Below are positions 1 through 13,290 of a stretch of 64,000 bases of DNA, piece after piece. This stretch comes from Argentina anserina (taxonomy: Eukaryota; Streptophyta; Magnoliopsida; Rosales; Rosaceae). Position 1 is the first letter of the stretch. Every line of letters starts with the position of its first letter. Made by a program: the position numbers and the translations under genes. Location: the NCBI RefSeq assembly GCF_933775445.1, contig NW_026089493.1:1-64000 (forward strand), read 5' to 3'. The notes under the pieces were generated by a model that worked only from the letters and a program-made list of their open reading frames with translations, had not been told where the DNA came from and made no database searches.

Positions 1-1419
1 TATTGTATTTGAGAGTTTTCCAAGTGTGGGAGTGTGTTTCTTTCAAACTGAGTATCTTTACATCGTTTGCGTATCTTTACTATTCCAATTGTGTATCTTT
101 TCATTTCTCGTTTAAGTATCTTTCTGTAGGGCTTTCTGATGCGAGTTTCTATTGTATTTGGGAGTTTTCCAAGTGTGGGAGTGTGTTTCTTTCAAACTGA
201 GTATCTTTACATCGTTTGCGTATCTTTACTATTCCAATTGTGTATCTTTTCATTTCTCGTTTGAGTATCTTTTTGTAAGGCTTTCTGATGCGAGTTTCTA
301 TTGAATGTGAGAATTTTGCAAGTGTGGGAGTGTGTTTCTTTCAAACTGAGTATCTTTACATCGTTTGCGTATCTTTACTATTCCAATTGTGTATCTTTAC
401 ATCGTTTGCGTATCTTTACTATTCCAATTGTGTATCTTTTCATTTCTCGTTTGAGTATCTTTCTGTAAGGCATCTGATGCGAGTTTCTATTGTATTTGAG
501 AGTTTTCCAAGTGTGGGAGTGTGTTTCTTTCAAACTGAGTATCTTTACATCGTTTGCGTATCTTTACTATTCAGATTGTGTATCTTTTCATTTCTCGTTT
601 GAGTATCTTTCTGTAAGGCTTCTGATGCGAGTTTCTATTGTATTTGAGAGTTTTCCAAGTGTGGGAGTGTGTTTCTTTCAAACTGAGTATCTTTACATCG
701 TTTGCGTATCTTTACTATTCCAATTGTGTATCTTTTCATTTCTCGTTTCAGTATCTTTCTGTAAGGCTTCTGATGCGAGTTTCTATTGTATTTGAGAGTT
801 TTCCAAGTGTGGGAGTGTGTTTCTTTCAAACTGAGTATCTTTACATAGTTTGCGTATCTTTACTATTCCAATTGTGTATCTTTACATCGTTTCCGTATCT
901 TTACTATTCCAATTGTGTATCTTTTCATTTCTCGTTTGAGTATCTTTCTGTACGGCTTTCTGATGCGAGTTTCTATTGAATTTGAGAGTTTTGCAAGTGT
1001 GGGAGTGTGTTTCTTTCAAACTGAGTATCTTTACATCGTTTGCGTATCTTTACTATTCCAATTGTGTATCTTTACATCGTTTGCGTATCTTTACTATTCC
1101 AATTGTGTATCTTTACATCGTTTGCTTATCTTTACTATTCCAATTGTGTATCTTTTCATTTCTCGTTTGAGTATCTTTCTGTAAGGCTTCTGATGCGAGT
1201 TTCTATTGTATTTGAGAGTTTTGCAAGTGTGGGAGTGTGTTTCTTTCAAACTGAGTATCTTTACATCGTTTGCGTATCTTTACTATTCCAATTGTGTATC
1301 TTTTCATTTCTCGTTTGAGTATCTTTATGTAAGGCTTCTGATGCGAGTTTCTATTGTATTTGAGAGTTTTGCAAGTGTGGGAGTGTGTTTCTTTCAAACT
1401 GAGTATCTTTACATCGTTT

Positions 1420-4400
1420 GCGTATCTTTACTATTCCAATTGTGTATCTTTTCATTTCTCGTTTGAGTATCTTTCTGTAAGGCTTCTGATGCGAGTTTCT
1501 ATTGTATTTCAGAGTTTTGCAAGTGTGGGACTGTGTTTCTTTCAAACTGAGTATCTTTACATTGTTTGCGTATCTTTACTATTCCAATTGTGTATCTTTA
1601 CATCGTTTGCGTATCTTTACTATTCCAATTGTGTATCTTTTCATTTCTCGTTTGAGAATCTTTCTGTAAGGCTTCTGATGCGAGTTTCTATTGTATTTGA
1701 GAGTTTTCCAAGTGTGGGACTGTGTTTCTTTCAAACTGAGTATCTTTACATCGTTTGCGTATCTTTACGATTCCAATTTTGTATCTTTTCATTTCTCGTT
1801 TGAGTATCTTTCTGTAAGGCTTTCTGATGCGAGTTTCTATTGAATTTGAGAGTTTTGCAAGTGTGGGAGTGTGTTTCTTTCAAACTGAGTATCTTTACAT
1901 CGTTTGCGTCTCTTTACTATTCCAATTGTGTATCTTTTCATTTCTCGTTTGTGTATCTTTCTATAAGGCTTTCGGATGCGAGTTTCTATTGAATTTGAGA
2001 GTTTTGCAAGTGTGGGAGTGTGTTTCTTTCAAACTGAGTATCTTTACATCGTTTGCGTATCTTTACTATTCCAATTGTGTATCTTTACATCGTTTGCGTA
2101 TCTTTACCATTCCAATTGTGTATGTTTTCATTTCTCATGTGAGTATCTTTCTGTAAGGCTTCTGATGCGAGTTTCTATTGTATTTGAGAGTTTTGCAAGT
2201 GTGGGAGTGTGTTTCTTTCAAACTGAGTATCTTTACATCGTTTGCGTATCTTTACTATTCCAATTGTGTATCTTTACATCGTTTACGTATCTTTACTATT
2301 CCAATTGTGTATCTTTTCATTTCTCGTTTGAGTATCTTTCTGTAAGGCTTCTGATTCGAGTTTCTATTGTATTTGAGAGTTTTGCAAGTGTGGGAGTGTG
2401 GTTCTTTCAAACTGAGTATCTTTACATCGTTTGCGTATCTTTACGATTCCAATTGTGTACCTTTTCATTTATCGTTTGAGTATGTTTCTGTAATGCTTTC
2501 TGATGCGAGTTTCTATTGTATTTGAGAGTTTTGCAAGTGTGGGAGTGTGTTTCTTTCAAACTGAGTATCTTTACATCGTTTGCGTATCTTTACTATTCCA
2601 ATTGTGTATCTTTAAATCGTTTGCGTATCTTTACTATTCCAATTGTGTATCTTTTCATTTCTCGTTTGAGTATCTTTCTATAAAGCTTCTGATGCGAGTT
2701 TCTACTGTATTTGAGAGTTTTGCAAGTGTGGGAGTATGATTCTTTGAAACTGAGTATCTTTACATCGTTTGCGTATCTTTACTATTCCAATTGTGTATCC
2801 TTTCATTTCTCGTTTGAGTATCTTTCTGTAAGGCTTCTGATGCTAGTTTCTATTGTATTTGAGAGTTTTCCAAGTGTGGGAGTGTGTTTCTTTCAAACTG
2901 AGTATCTTTACATCGTTTGCGTATCTTTACTATTCCAATTGTGTATCTTTACATCGTTTGCGTATCTTTACTATTCCAATTGTGTATCTTTTCATTTCTC
3001 GTTTGAGTATCTTTCTGTAAGGCTTCTGATGCGAGTTTCTATTGTATTTGAGAGTTTTGCAAGTGTGGGAGTGTGTTTCTTTCAAACTGTGTATCTTTAC
3101 ATCGTTTGCATATCTTTACTTTTCCAATTGTGTATCTTTTCATTTCTCGTTTGAGTATCTTTCTGTAAGGCTTTCGGATGCGAGTTTCTATTGAATTTGA
3201 GAGTTTTGCAAGTGTGGGAGTGAGTTTCTTTCAAACTGAGTATCTTTACATCGTTTGCGTATCTTTACTATTCCAATTGTGTATCTTTACATCGTTTACG
3301 TATCTTTACTATTCCAATTGTGTATCTTTTCATTTCTCGTTTGAGTATCTTTCTGTAAGGCTTCTGATGCGAGTTTCTATTGTATTTGAGAGTTTTCCAA
3401 GTGTGGGACTGTGTTTCTTTCAAACTGAGTATCTTTACATCGTTTGCGTATCTTTACGATTCCAATTGTGTATCTTTTCATTTCTCGTTTGAGTATCTTT
3501 CTGTAAGGCTTTCTGATGCGAGTTTCTATTGAATTTGAGAGTTTTGCAAGTGTGGGAGTGTGTTTCTTTCAAACTGAGTATCTTTACATCGTTTGCGTCT
3601 CTTTACTATTCCAATTGTGTATCTTTTCATTTCTCGTTTGAGTATCTTTCTGTAAGGCTTCTGATGCGAGTTTCTATTGTATTTCAGAGTTTTGCAAGTG
3701 TGGGACTGTGTTTCTTTCAAACTGAGTATCTTTACATTGTTTGCGTATCTTTACTATTCCAATTGTGTATCTTTACATCGTTTGCGTATCTTTACTATTC
3801 CAATTGTGTATCTTTTCATTTCTCGTTTGAGAATCTTTCTGTAAGGCTTCTGATGCGAGTTTCTATTGTATTTGAGAGTTTTCCAAGTGTGGGACTGTGT
3901 TTCTTTCAAACTGAGTATCTTTACATCGTTTGCGTATCTTTACGATTCCAATTTTGTATCTTTTCATTTCTCGTTTGAGTATCTTTCTGTAAGGCTTTCT
4001 GATGCGAGTTTCTATTGAATTTGAGAGTTTTGCAAGTGTGGGAGTGTGTTTCTTTCAAACTGAGTATCTTTACATCGTTTGCGTCTCTTTACTATTCCAA
4101 TTGTGTATCTTTTCATTTCTCGTTTGTGTATCTTTCTATAAGGCTTTCGGATGCGAGTTTCTATTGAATTTGAGAGTTTTGCAAGTGTGGGAGTGTGTTT
4201 CTTTCAAACTGAGTATCTTTACATCGTTTGCGTATCTTTACTATTCCAATTGTGTATCTTTACATCGTTTGCGTATCTTTACCATTCCAATTGTGTATGT
4301 TTTCATTTCTCATGTGAGTATCTTTCTGTAAGGCTTCTGATGCGAGTTTCTATTGTATTTGAGAGTTTTGCAAGTGTGGGAGTGTGTTTCTTTCAAACTG

Positions 4401-7400
4401 AGTATCTTTACATCGTTTGCGTATCTTTACTATTCCAATTGTGTATCTTTACATCGTTTACGTATCTTTACTATTCCAATTGTGTATCTTTTCATTTCTC
4501 GTTTGAGTATCTTTCTGTAAGGCTTCTGATTCGAGTTTCTATTGTATTTGAGAGTTTTGCAAGTGTGGGAGTGTGGTTCTTTCAAACTGAGTATCTTTAC
4601 ATCGTTTGCGTATCTTTACGATTCCAATTGTGTACCTTTTCATTTATCGTTTGAGTATGTTTCTGTAATGCTTTCTGATGCGAGTTTCTATTGTATTTGA
4701 GAGTTTTGCAAGTGTGGGAGTGTGTTTCTTTCAAACTGAGTATCTTTACATCGTTTGCGTATCTTTACTATTCCAATTGTGTATCTTTAAATCGTTTGCG
4801 TATCTTTACTATTCCAATTGTGTATCTTTTCATTTCTCGTTTGAGTATCTTTCTATAAAGCTTCTGATGCGAGTTTCTACTGTATTTGAGAGTTTTGCAA
4901 GTGTGGGAGTATGTTTCTTTGAAACTGAGTATCTTTACATCGTTTGCGTATCTTTACTATTCCAATTGTGTATCCTTTCATTTCTCGTTTGAGTATCTTT
5001 CTGTAAGGCTTCTGATGCTAGTTTCTATTGTATTTGAGAGTTTTCCAAGTGTGGGAGTGTGTTTCTTTCAAACTGAGTATCTTTACATCGTTTGCGTATC
5101 TTTACTATTCCAATTGTGTATCTTTACATCGTTTGCGTATCTTTACTATTCCAATTGTGTATCTTTTCATTTCTCGTTTGAGTATCTTTCTGTAAGGCTT
5201 CTGATGCGAGTTTCTATTGTATTTGAGAGTTTTGCAAGTGTGGGAGTGTGTTTCTTTCAAACTGTGTATCTTTACATCGTTTGCATATCTTTACTTTTCC
5301 AATTGTGTATCTTTTCATTTCTCGTTTGAGTATCTTTCTGTAAGGCTTTCGGATGCGAGTTTCTATTGAATTTGAGAGTTTTGCAAGTGTGGGAGTGAGT
5401 TTCTTTCAAACTGAGTATCTTTACATCGTTTGCGTATCTTTACTATTCCAATTGTGTATCTTTACATCGTTTACGTATCTTTACTATTCCAATTGTGTAT
5501 CTTTTCATTTCTCGTTTGAGTATCTTTCTGTAAGGCTTCTGATGCGAGTTTCTATTGTATTTGAGAGTTTTCCAAGTGTGGGACTGTGTTTCTTTCAAAC
5601 TGAGTATCTTTACATCGTTTGCGTATCTTTACGATTCCAATTGTGTATCTTTTCATTTCTCGTTTGAGTATCTTTCTGTAAGGCTTTCTGATGCGAGTTT
5701 CTATTGAATTTGAGAGTTTTGCAAGTGTGGGAGTGTGTTTCTTTCAAACTGAGTATCTTTACATCGTTTGCGTCTCTTTACTATTCCAATTGTGTATCTT
5801 TTCATTTCTCGTTTGAGTATCTTTCTGTAAGGCTTCTGATGCGAGTTTCTATTGTATTTCAGAGTTTTGCAAGTGTGGGACTGTGTTTCTTTCAAACTGA
5901 GTATCTTTACATCGTTTGCGTATCTTTACGATTCCAATTTTGTATCTTTTCATTTCTCGTTTGTGTATCTTTCTATAAGGCTTTCGGATGCGAGTTTCTA
6001 TTGAATTTGAGAGTTTTGCAAGTGTGGGAGTGTGTTTCTTTCAAACTGAGTATCTTTACATCGTTTGCGTATCTTTACTATTCCAATTGTGTATCTTTAC
6101 ATCGTTTGCGTATCTTTACCATTCCAATTGTGTATGTTTTCATTTCTCATGTGAGTATCTTTCTGTAAGGCTTCTGATGCGAGTTTCTATTGTATTTGAG
6201 AGTTTTGCAAGTGTGGGAGTGTGTTTCTTTCAAACTGAGTATCTTTACATCGTTTGCGTATCTTTACTATTCCAATTGTGTATCTTTACATCGTTTACGT
6301 ATCTTTACTATTCCAATTCTGTATCTTTTCATTTCTCGTTTGAGTATCTTTCTGTAAGGCTTCTGATTCGAGTTTCTATTGAATTTGAGAGTTTTGCAAG
6401 TGTGGGAGTGTGGTTCTTTCAAACTGAGTATCTTTACATCGTTTGCGTATCTTTACGATTCCAATTGTGTACCTTTTCATTTATCGTTTGAGTATGTTTC
6501 TGTAATGCTTTCTGATGCGAGTTTCTATTGTATTTGAGAGTTTTGCAAGTGTGGGAGTGTGTTTCTTTCAAACTGAGTATCTTTACATCGTTTGCGTATC
6601 TTTACTATTCCAATTGTGTATCTTTACATCGTTTGCGTATCTTTACTATTCCAATTGTGTATCTTTTCATTTCTCGTTTGAGTATCTTTCTATAAAGCTT
6701 CTGATGCGAGTTTCTACTGTATTTGAGAGTTTTGCAAGTGTGGGAGTATGTTTCTTTGAAACTGAGTATCTTTACATCGTTTGCGTATCTTTACTATTCC
6801 AATTGTGTATCTTTTCATTTCTCGTTTGAGTATCTTTCTGTAAGGCTTCTGATGCTAGTTTCTATTGTATTTGAGAGTTTTCCAAGTGTGGGAGTGTGTT
6901 TCTTTCAAACTGAGTATCTTTACATCGTTTGCGTATCTTTACTATTCCAATTGTGTATCTTTACATCGTTTGCGTATCTTTACTATTCCAATTGTGTATC
7001 TTTTCATTTCTCGTTTGAGTATCTTTCTGTAAGGCTTCTGATGCGAGTTTCTATTGTATTTGAGAGTTTTGCAAGTGTGGGAGTGTGTTTCTTTCAAACT
7101 GAGTATCTTTACATTTTTTGCGAATCTTCACTATTCCAATTGTGTATCTTTTCATTTCTCGTTTGAGTATCTTTCTGTAAGGCTTCTGATGCGAGTTTCT
7201 ATTGTATTTGAGAGTTTTGCAAGTGTGGGAGTGTGTTTCTTTCAAACTGAGTATCTTTACATCGTTTGCGTATCTTTACTATTCCAATTGTGTATCTTTA
7301 CATCGTTTGCATATCTTTACTTTTCCAATTGTGTATCTTTTCATTTCTCGTTTGAGTATCTTTCTGTAAGGCTTTCGGATGCGAGTTTCTATTGAATTTG

Positions 7401-7500
7401 AGAGTTTTGCAAGTGTGGGAGTGAGTTTCTTTCAAACTGAGTATCTTTACATCGTTTGCGTATCTTTACAATTCCAATTGTGTATCTTTACATCGTTTGC
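1420..7500 (+). repeat. Higher-order repeat, 2175-bp period, about 2.7 copies
   Basis: Rare variants recur exactly 2175 bp apart. The ATTTCAGAGTTTTGC plus GGGACTGTG variant starts at 1501, 3676 and 5851. The GTTTGTGTATCTTTCTATAAGG and TTTCTCATGTGAGT variants recur with the same offset between copies 1 and 2. Copy 3 is shorter: downstream markers are offset 1837 bp from copy 2 instead of 2175. The missing 338 bp equals one 190-bp plus one 148-bp monomer. An extra unit of about 190 bp appears near 7110-7300, after which the match decays. The block edges are approximate. Confidence 0.85.
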
Positions 7501-8949
7501 GTATCTTTACCATTCCAATTGTGTATGTTTTCATTTCTCATTTGAGTATCTTTCTGTAAGGCTTCTGATGCGAGTTTCTATTGTATTTGAGAGTTTTGCA
7601 AGTGTGGGAGTGTGTTTCTTTCAAACTGAGTATCTTTACATCGTTTGCGTATCTTTACTATTCCAATTGTGTATCTTTACATCGTTTGCGTATCTTTACT
7701 ATTCCAATTATGTATCTTTTCATTTCTCGTTTGAGTATCTTTCTGTTAGGCTTCTGATGTGAGTTTCTATTGTATTTGAGAGTTTTGCAAGTGTGGGATT
7801 GTGTTTCTTTCAAACTGAGTATCTTTACATCGTTTGCGTATCTTTACGATTCCAATTGTGTATCTTTTCATTTCTCGTTTGAGTATCTTTCTGTAAGGCT
7901 TCTGATGCGAGTTTCTATTGTATTTGAGAGTTTTGCAAGTGTGGGAGTGTGTTTCTTTCAATCTGAGTATCTTTACATCGTTTGCGTATCTTTACTATTC
8001 CAATTGTGTATCTTTTCATTTCTCGTTTGAGTATCTTTTTGTAAGGCTTTCTGATGCGAGTTTCTATTGAATGTGAGAGTTTTGCAAGTGTGGGAGTGTG
8101 TTTCTTTCAAACTGAGTATCTTTACATCGTTTGCGTATCTTTACTATTCCAATTGTGTATCTTTACATCGTTTGCTTATCTTTACTATTCCAATTGTGTA
8201 TCTTTTCATTTCTCGTTTGAGTATCTTTCTGTAAGGCTTCTGATGCGAGTTTCTATTATATTTGAGAGTTTTGCAAGTGTGGGAGTGTGTTTCTTTCAAA
8301 CTGAGTATCTTTACATCGTTTGCGTATCTTTACTATTCCAATTGTGTATCTTTACATCGTTTACGTATCGTTACTATTCCAATTGTGTATCTTTTCATTT
8401 CTCGTTTTAGTATCTTTCTGTAAGGCTTCTGATGCGAGTTTCTATTGTATTTGAGAGTTTTGCAAGTGTGGGAGTGTGGTTCTTTCAAACTGAGTATCTT
8501 TACATCGTTTGCGTATCTTTACGATTCCAATTGTGTACCTTTTCATTTCTCGTTTGAGTATGTTTCTGTAATGCTTTCTGATGCGAGTTTCTATTGAATT
8601 TGAGAGTTTTGCAAGTGTGGGAGTGTGTTTCTTTCAAACTGAGTATCTTTACATCGTTTGCGTATCTTTACTATTCCAATTGTGTATCTTTACATCGTTT
8701 GCGTATCTTTACTATTCCAATTGTGTATCTTTTCATTTCTCGTTTGAGTATCTTTCTGTAAGGCTTCTGATGCGAGTTTCTATTGTAATTGAGAGTTTTG
8801 CAAGTGTGGGAGTGTGTTTCTTTCAAACTGAGTATCTTTACATCGTTTGCGTATCTTTACTATTCCAATTGTGTATCTTTACATCGTTTGCGTATCTTTA
8901 CTATTCCAATTGTGTATCTTTTCATTTCTCGTTTGAGTATCTTTCTGTA

Positions 8950-11900
8950 AGGCTTCTGATGCGAGTTTCTATTGTATTTGAGAGTTTTGCAAGTGTGGGA
9001 GTGTGTTTCTTTCAAACTGAGTATCTTTACATTGTTTAAGTATCTTCACTATTCCAATTGTGTATCTTTTCATTTCTCGTTTGAGTATCTTTCTGTAAGG
9101 CTTTCTGATGCGAGTTTTTATTGTATTTGAGAGTTTTCCAAGTGTGGGAGTGTGTTTCTTTCAAACTGAGTATCTTTACATCGTTTGCGTATCTTTACTA
9201 TTCCAATTGTGTATCTTTACATCGTTTGCGTATCTTTACTATTCCAATTGTGTATCTTTTCATTTCCCGTTTGAGTATTTTTCTGTAAGGCTTTCTGATG
9301 CGAGTTTCTATTGAATTTGAGAGTTTTGCAAGTGTGGGAGTGTGTTTCTTTCAAACTGAGTATCTTTACATAGTTTGCGTATCTTTACTATTCCAATTGT
9401 ATATCTTTACATCGTTTGCGTATCTTTACTATTCCAATTGTGTATCTTTTCATTTCTCGTTTGAGTATCTTTCTGTACGGCTTTCTGATGCGAGTTTCTA
9501 TTGAATTTGAGAGTTTTGCAAGTGTGGGAGTGTGTTTCTTTCAAACTGAGTATCTTTACATCGTTTCGTATGTTTACTATTCCAATTGTGTATCTTTACA
9601 TCGTTTGCGTATCTTTACTAATCCAATTGTGTATCTTTTCATTTCTCGTTTGAGTATCTTTTTGTAAGGCTTCTGATGCGAGTTTCTATTGTATTTGAGA
9701 GTTTTGCAAGTGTGGGAGTGTTTTTCTTTCAAACTGAGTATCTTTACATCGTTTGCGTATCTTTACTATTCCAATTGTGTATCTTTACATCGTTTGCGTA
9801 TCTTTACTAATCCAATTGTGTATCTTTTCATTTCTCGTTTGAGTATCTTTCTGTAAGGCTTCTGATGCGAGTTTCTATTGTATTTGAGAGTTTTGCAAGT
9901 GTGGGAGTGTGTTTCTTTCAAACTGAGTATCTTTACATCGTTTGCGTATCTTTACTATTCCAATTGAGTATCTTTACATCGTTTGCGTATCTTTACTATT
10001 CCAATTGTGTATCTTTTCATTTCTCGTTTGAGTATCTTTCTGTAAGGCTTTCTGATGCGAGTTTTTATTGTATTTGAGAGTTTTCCAAGTGTGGGAGTGT
10101 GTTTCTTTCAAACTGAGTATCTTTACATCGTTTGCGTATCTTTACTATTCCAATTGTGTATCTTTACATCGTTTGCGTATCTTTACTATTCCAATTGTGT
10201 ATCTTTTCATTTCTCGTTTGAGTATCTTTTTGTAAGGCTTCTGATGCGAGTTTCTATTGTATTTGAGAGTTTTGCAAGTGTGGGAGTGTGTTTCTTTCAA
10301 ACTGAGTATCTTTACATTGTTTAAGTATCTTCACTATTCCAATTGTGTATCTTTTCATTTCTCGTTTGAGTATCTTTCTGTAAGGCTTTCTGATGCGAGT
10401 TTTTATTGTATTTGAGAGTTTTCCAAGTGTGGGAGTGTGTTTCTTTCAAACTGAGTATCTTTACATCGTTTGCGTATCTTTACTATTCCAATTGTGTATC
10501 TTTACATCGTTTGCGTATCTTTACTATTCCAATTGTGTATCTTTTCATTTCCCGTTTGAGTATTTTTCTGTAAGGCTTTCTGATGCGAGTTTCTATTGAA
10601 TTTGAGAGTTTTGCAAGTGTGGGAGTGTGTTTCTTTCAAACTGAGTATCTTTACATAGTTTGCGTATCTTTACTATTCCAATTGTATATCTTTACATCGT
10701 TTGCGTATCTTTACTATTCCAATTGTGTATCTTTTCATTTCTCGTTTGAGTATCTTTCTGTACGGCTTTCTGATGCGAGTTTCTATTGAATTTGAGAGTT
10801 TTGCAAGTGTGGGAGTGTGTTTCTTTCAAACTGAGTATCTTTACATCGTTTCGTATGTTTACTATTCCAATTGTGTATCTTTACATCGTTTGCGTATCTT
10901 TACTAATCCAATTGTGTATCTTTTCATTTCTCGTTTGAGTATCTTTTTGTAAGGCTTCTGATGCGAGTTTCTATTGTATTTGAGAGTTTTGCAAGTGTGG
11001 GAGTGTTTTTCTTTCAAACTGAGTATCTTTACATCGTTTGCGTATCTTTACTATTCCAATTGTGTATCTTTTCATTTCTCGTTTGAGTATCTTTCTGTAA
11101 GGCTTTCTGATGCGAGTTTCTACTGTATTTGAGAGTTTTGCAAGTGTGGGAGTGTGGTTCTTTCAAACTGAGTATCTTTACATCGTTTGCGTATCTTTAC
11201 TATTCCAATTGTTTATCTTTACATCGTTTCCGTATCTTTACTATTCCAATTGTGTATCTTTACATCGATTGTGTATCTTTACTATTCCAATTGTGTATCT
11301 TTACATCGTTTGCGTATCTTTACTAATCCAATTGTGTATCTTTTCATTTCTCGTTTGAGTATCTTTCTGTAAGGCTTCTGATGCGAGTTTCTATTGAATT
11401 TGAGAGTTTTGCAAGTGTGGGAGTGTGTTTCTTTCAAACTGAGTATCTTTACATCGTTTGCGTATCTTTACTATTCCAATTGTGTATCTTTACATCGTTT
11501 GCGTATCTTTACTATTCCAATTGTGTATCTTTACATCGTTTGCTTATCTTTACTATTCTAATTGTGTATCTTTTCATTTCTCGTTTGAGTATCTTTCTGT
11601 AAGGCTTCTGATGCGAGTTTCTATTGTATTTGCGAGTTTTGCAAGTGTGGGAGTGTGTTTCTTTCAAACTGAGTATCTTTACATCGTTTGCGTATCTTTA
11701 CTATTCCAATTGTGTATCTTTTCATTTCTCGTTTGAGTATCTTTCTGTAAGGCTTTCTGATGCGAGTTTATATTGAATTTGAGAGTTTTGCAAGTGTGGG
11801 AGTGTGTTTCTTTCAAACTGAGTATCTTTACATAGTTTGCGTATCTTTACTATTCCAATTGTGTATCTTTACATCGTTTGCGTATCTTTACTATTCCAAT

Positions 11901-13290
11901 TGTGTATCTTTTCATTTCTCGTTTGAGTATCTTTCTGTAAGGCTTTCTGATGCGAGTTTATATTGAAGTTGAGAGTTTTGCAAGTGTGGGAGTGTGTTTC
12001 TTTCAAACTGAGTATCTTTACATAGTTTGCGTATCTTTACTATTCCAATTGTGTATCTTTACATCGTTTGCGTATCTTTACTATTCCAATTGTGTATCTT
12101 TTCATTTCTCGTTTGAGTATCTTGCTATACGGCTTTCTGATGCGAGTTTCTATTGAATTTGAGAGTTTTGCAAGGGTGGGAGTGTGTTTCTTTCAAACTG
12201 AGTATCTTTACATCGTTTGCGTATCTTTACTATTCCAATTGTGTATCTTTTCATTTCTCGTTTGAGTATCTTTCTGTAAGGCTTTCTGATGCGAGTTTTT
12301 ATTGTATTTGAGAGTTTTCCAAGTGTGGGAGTGTGTTTCTTTCAAACTGAGTATCTTTACATCGTTTGCGTATCTTTACTATTCCAATTGTGTATCTTTA
12401 CATCGTTTGCGTATCTTTACTATTCCAATTGTGTATCTTTTCATTTCCCGTTTGAGTATTTTTCTGTAAGGCTTTCTGATGCGAGTTTCTATTGAATTTG
12501 AGAGTTTTGCAAGTGTGGGAGTGTGTTTCTTTCAAACTGAGTATCTTTACATAGTTTGCGTATCTTTACTATTCCAATTGTATATCTTTACATCGTTTGC
12601 GTATCTTTACTATTCCAATTGTGTATCTTTTCATTTCTCGTTTGAGTATCTTTCTGTACGGCTTTCTGATGCGAGTTTCTATTGAATTTGAGAGTTTTGC
12701 AAGTGTGGGAGTGTGTTTCTTTCAAACTGAGTATCTTTACATCGTTTCGTATGTTTACTATTCCAATTGTGTATCTTTACATCGTTTGCGTATCTTTACT
12801 AATCCAATTGTGTATCTTTTCATTTCTCGTTTGAGTATCTTTTTGTAAGGCTTCTGATGCGAGTTTCTATTGTATTTGAGAGTTTTGCAAGTGTGGGAGT
12901 GTTTTTCTTTCAAACTGAGTATCTTTACATCGTTTGCGTATCTTTACTATTCCAATTGTGTATCTTTTCATTTCTCGTTTGAGTATCTTTCTGTAAGGCT
13001 TTCTGATGCGAGTTTCTACTGTATTTGAGAGTTTTGCAAGTGTGGGAGTGTGGTTCTTTCAAACTGAGTATCTTTACATCGTTTGCGTATCTTTACTATT
13101 CCAATTGTTTATCTTTACATCGTTTCCGTATCTTTACTATTCCAATTGTGTATCTTTACATCGATTGTGTATCTTTACTATTCCAATTGTGTATCTTTAC
13201 ATCGTTTGCGTATCTTTACTAATCCAATTGTGTATCTTTTCATTTCTCGTTTGAGTATCTTTCTGTAAGGCTTCTGATGCGAGTTTCTAT
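8950..13290 (+). repeat. Higher-order repeats, 1285-bp and 1896-bp periods
   Basis: The variant ACATTGTTTAAGTATCTTC occurs near 9031 and again 1285 bp later near 10316. The monomers with GTTTTTATTG, CCCGTTTGAGTATTTTTC and GTTTCGTATGTTTAC follow at the same offset, to about 9780/11065. A longer segment starting about 10385 recurs 1896 bp later (10393/12289, 10583/12479, 11110/13006, and the ACATCGATTGTGTATC variant at 11264/13160). The shared cassette is therefore present three times in this stretch. Edges are approximate. Confidence 0.8.

Noticed and set aside
1354..2479. Long repeated reading frames in the satellite (peptides such as MRVSIVFESFASVGVCFF on the plus strand, MKETHSHTCKTLKYNR on the minus strand)
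   Set aside because: They repeat with the satellite monomer on both strands and overlap in several frames. Many begin at TTG rather than ATG, and they follow DNA-level variants. They are stop-poor satellite, not proteins.
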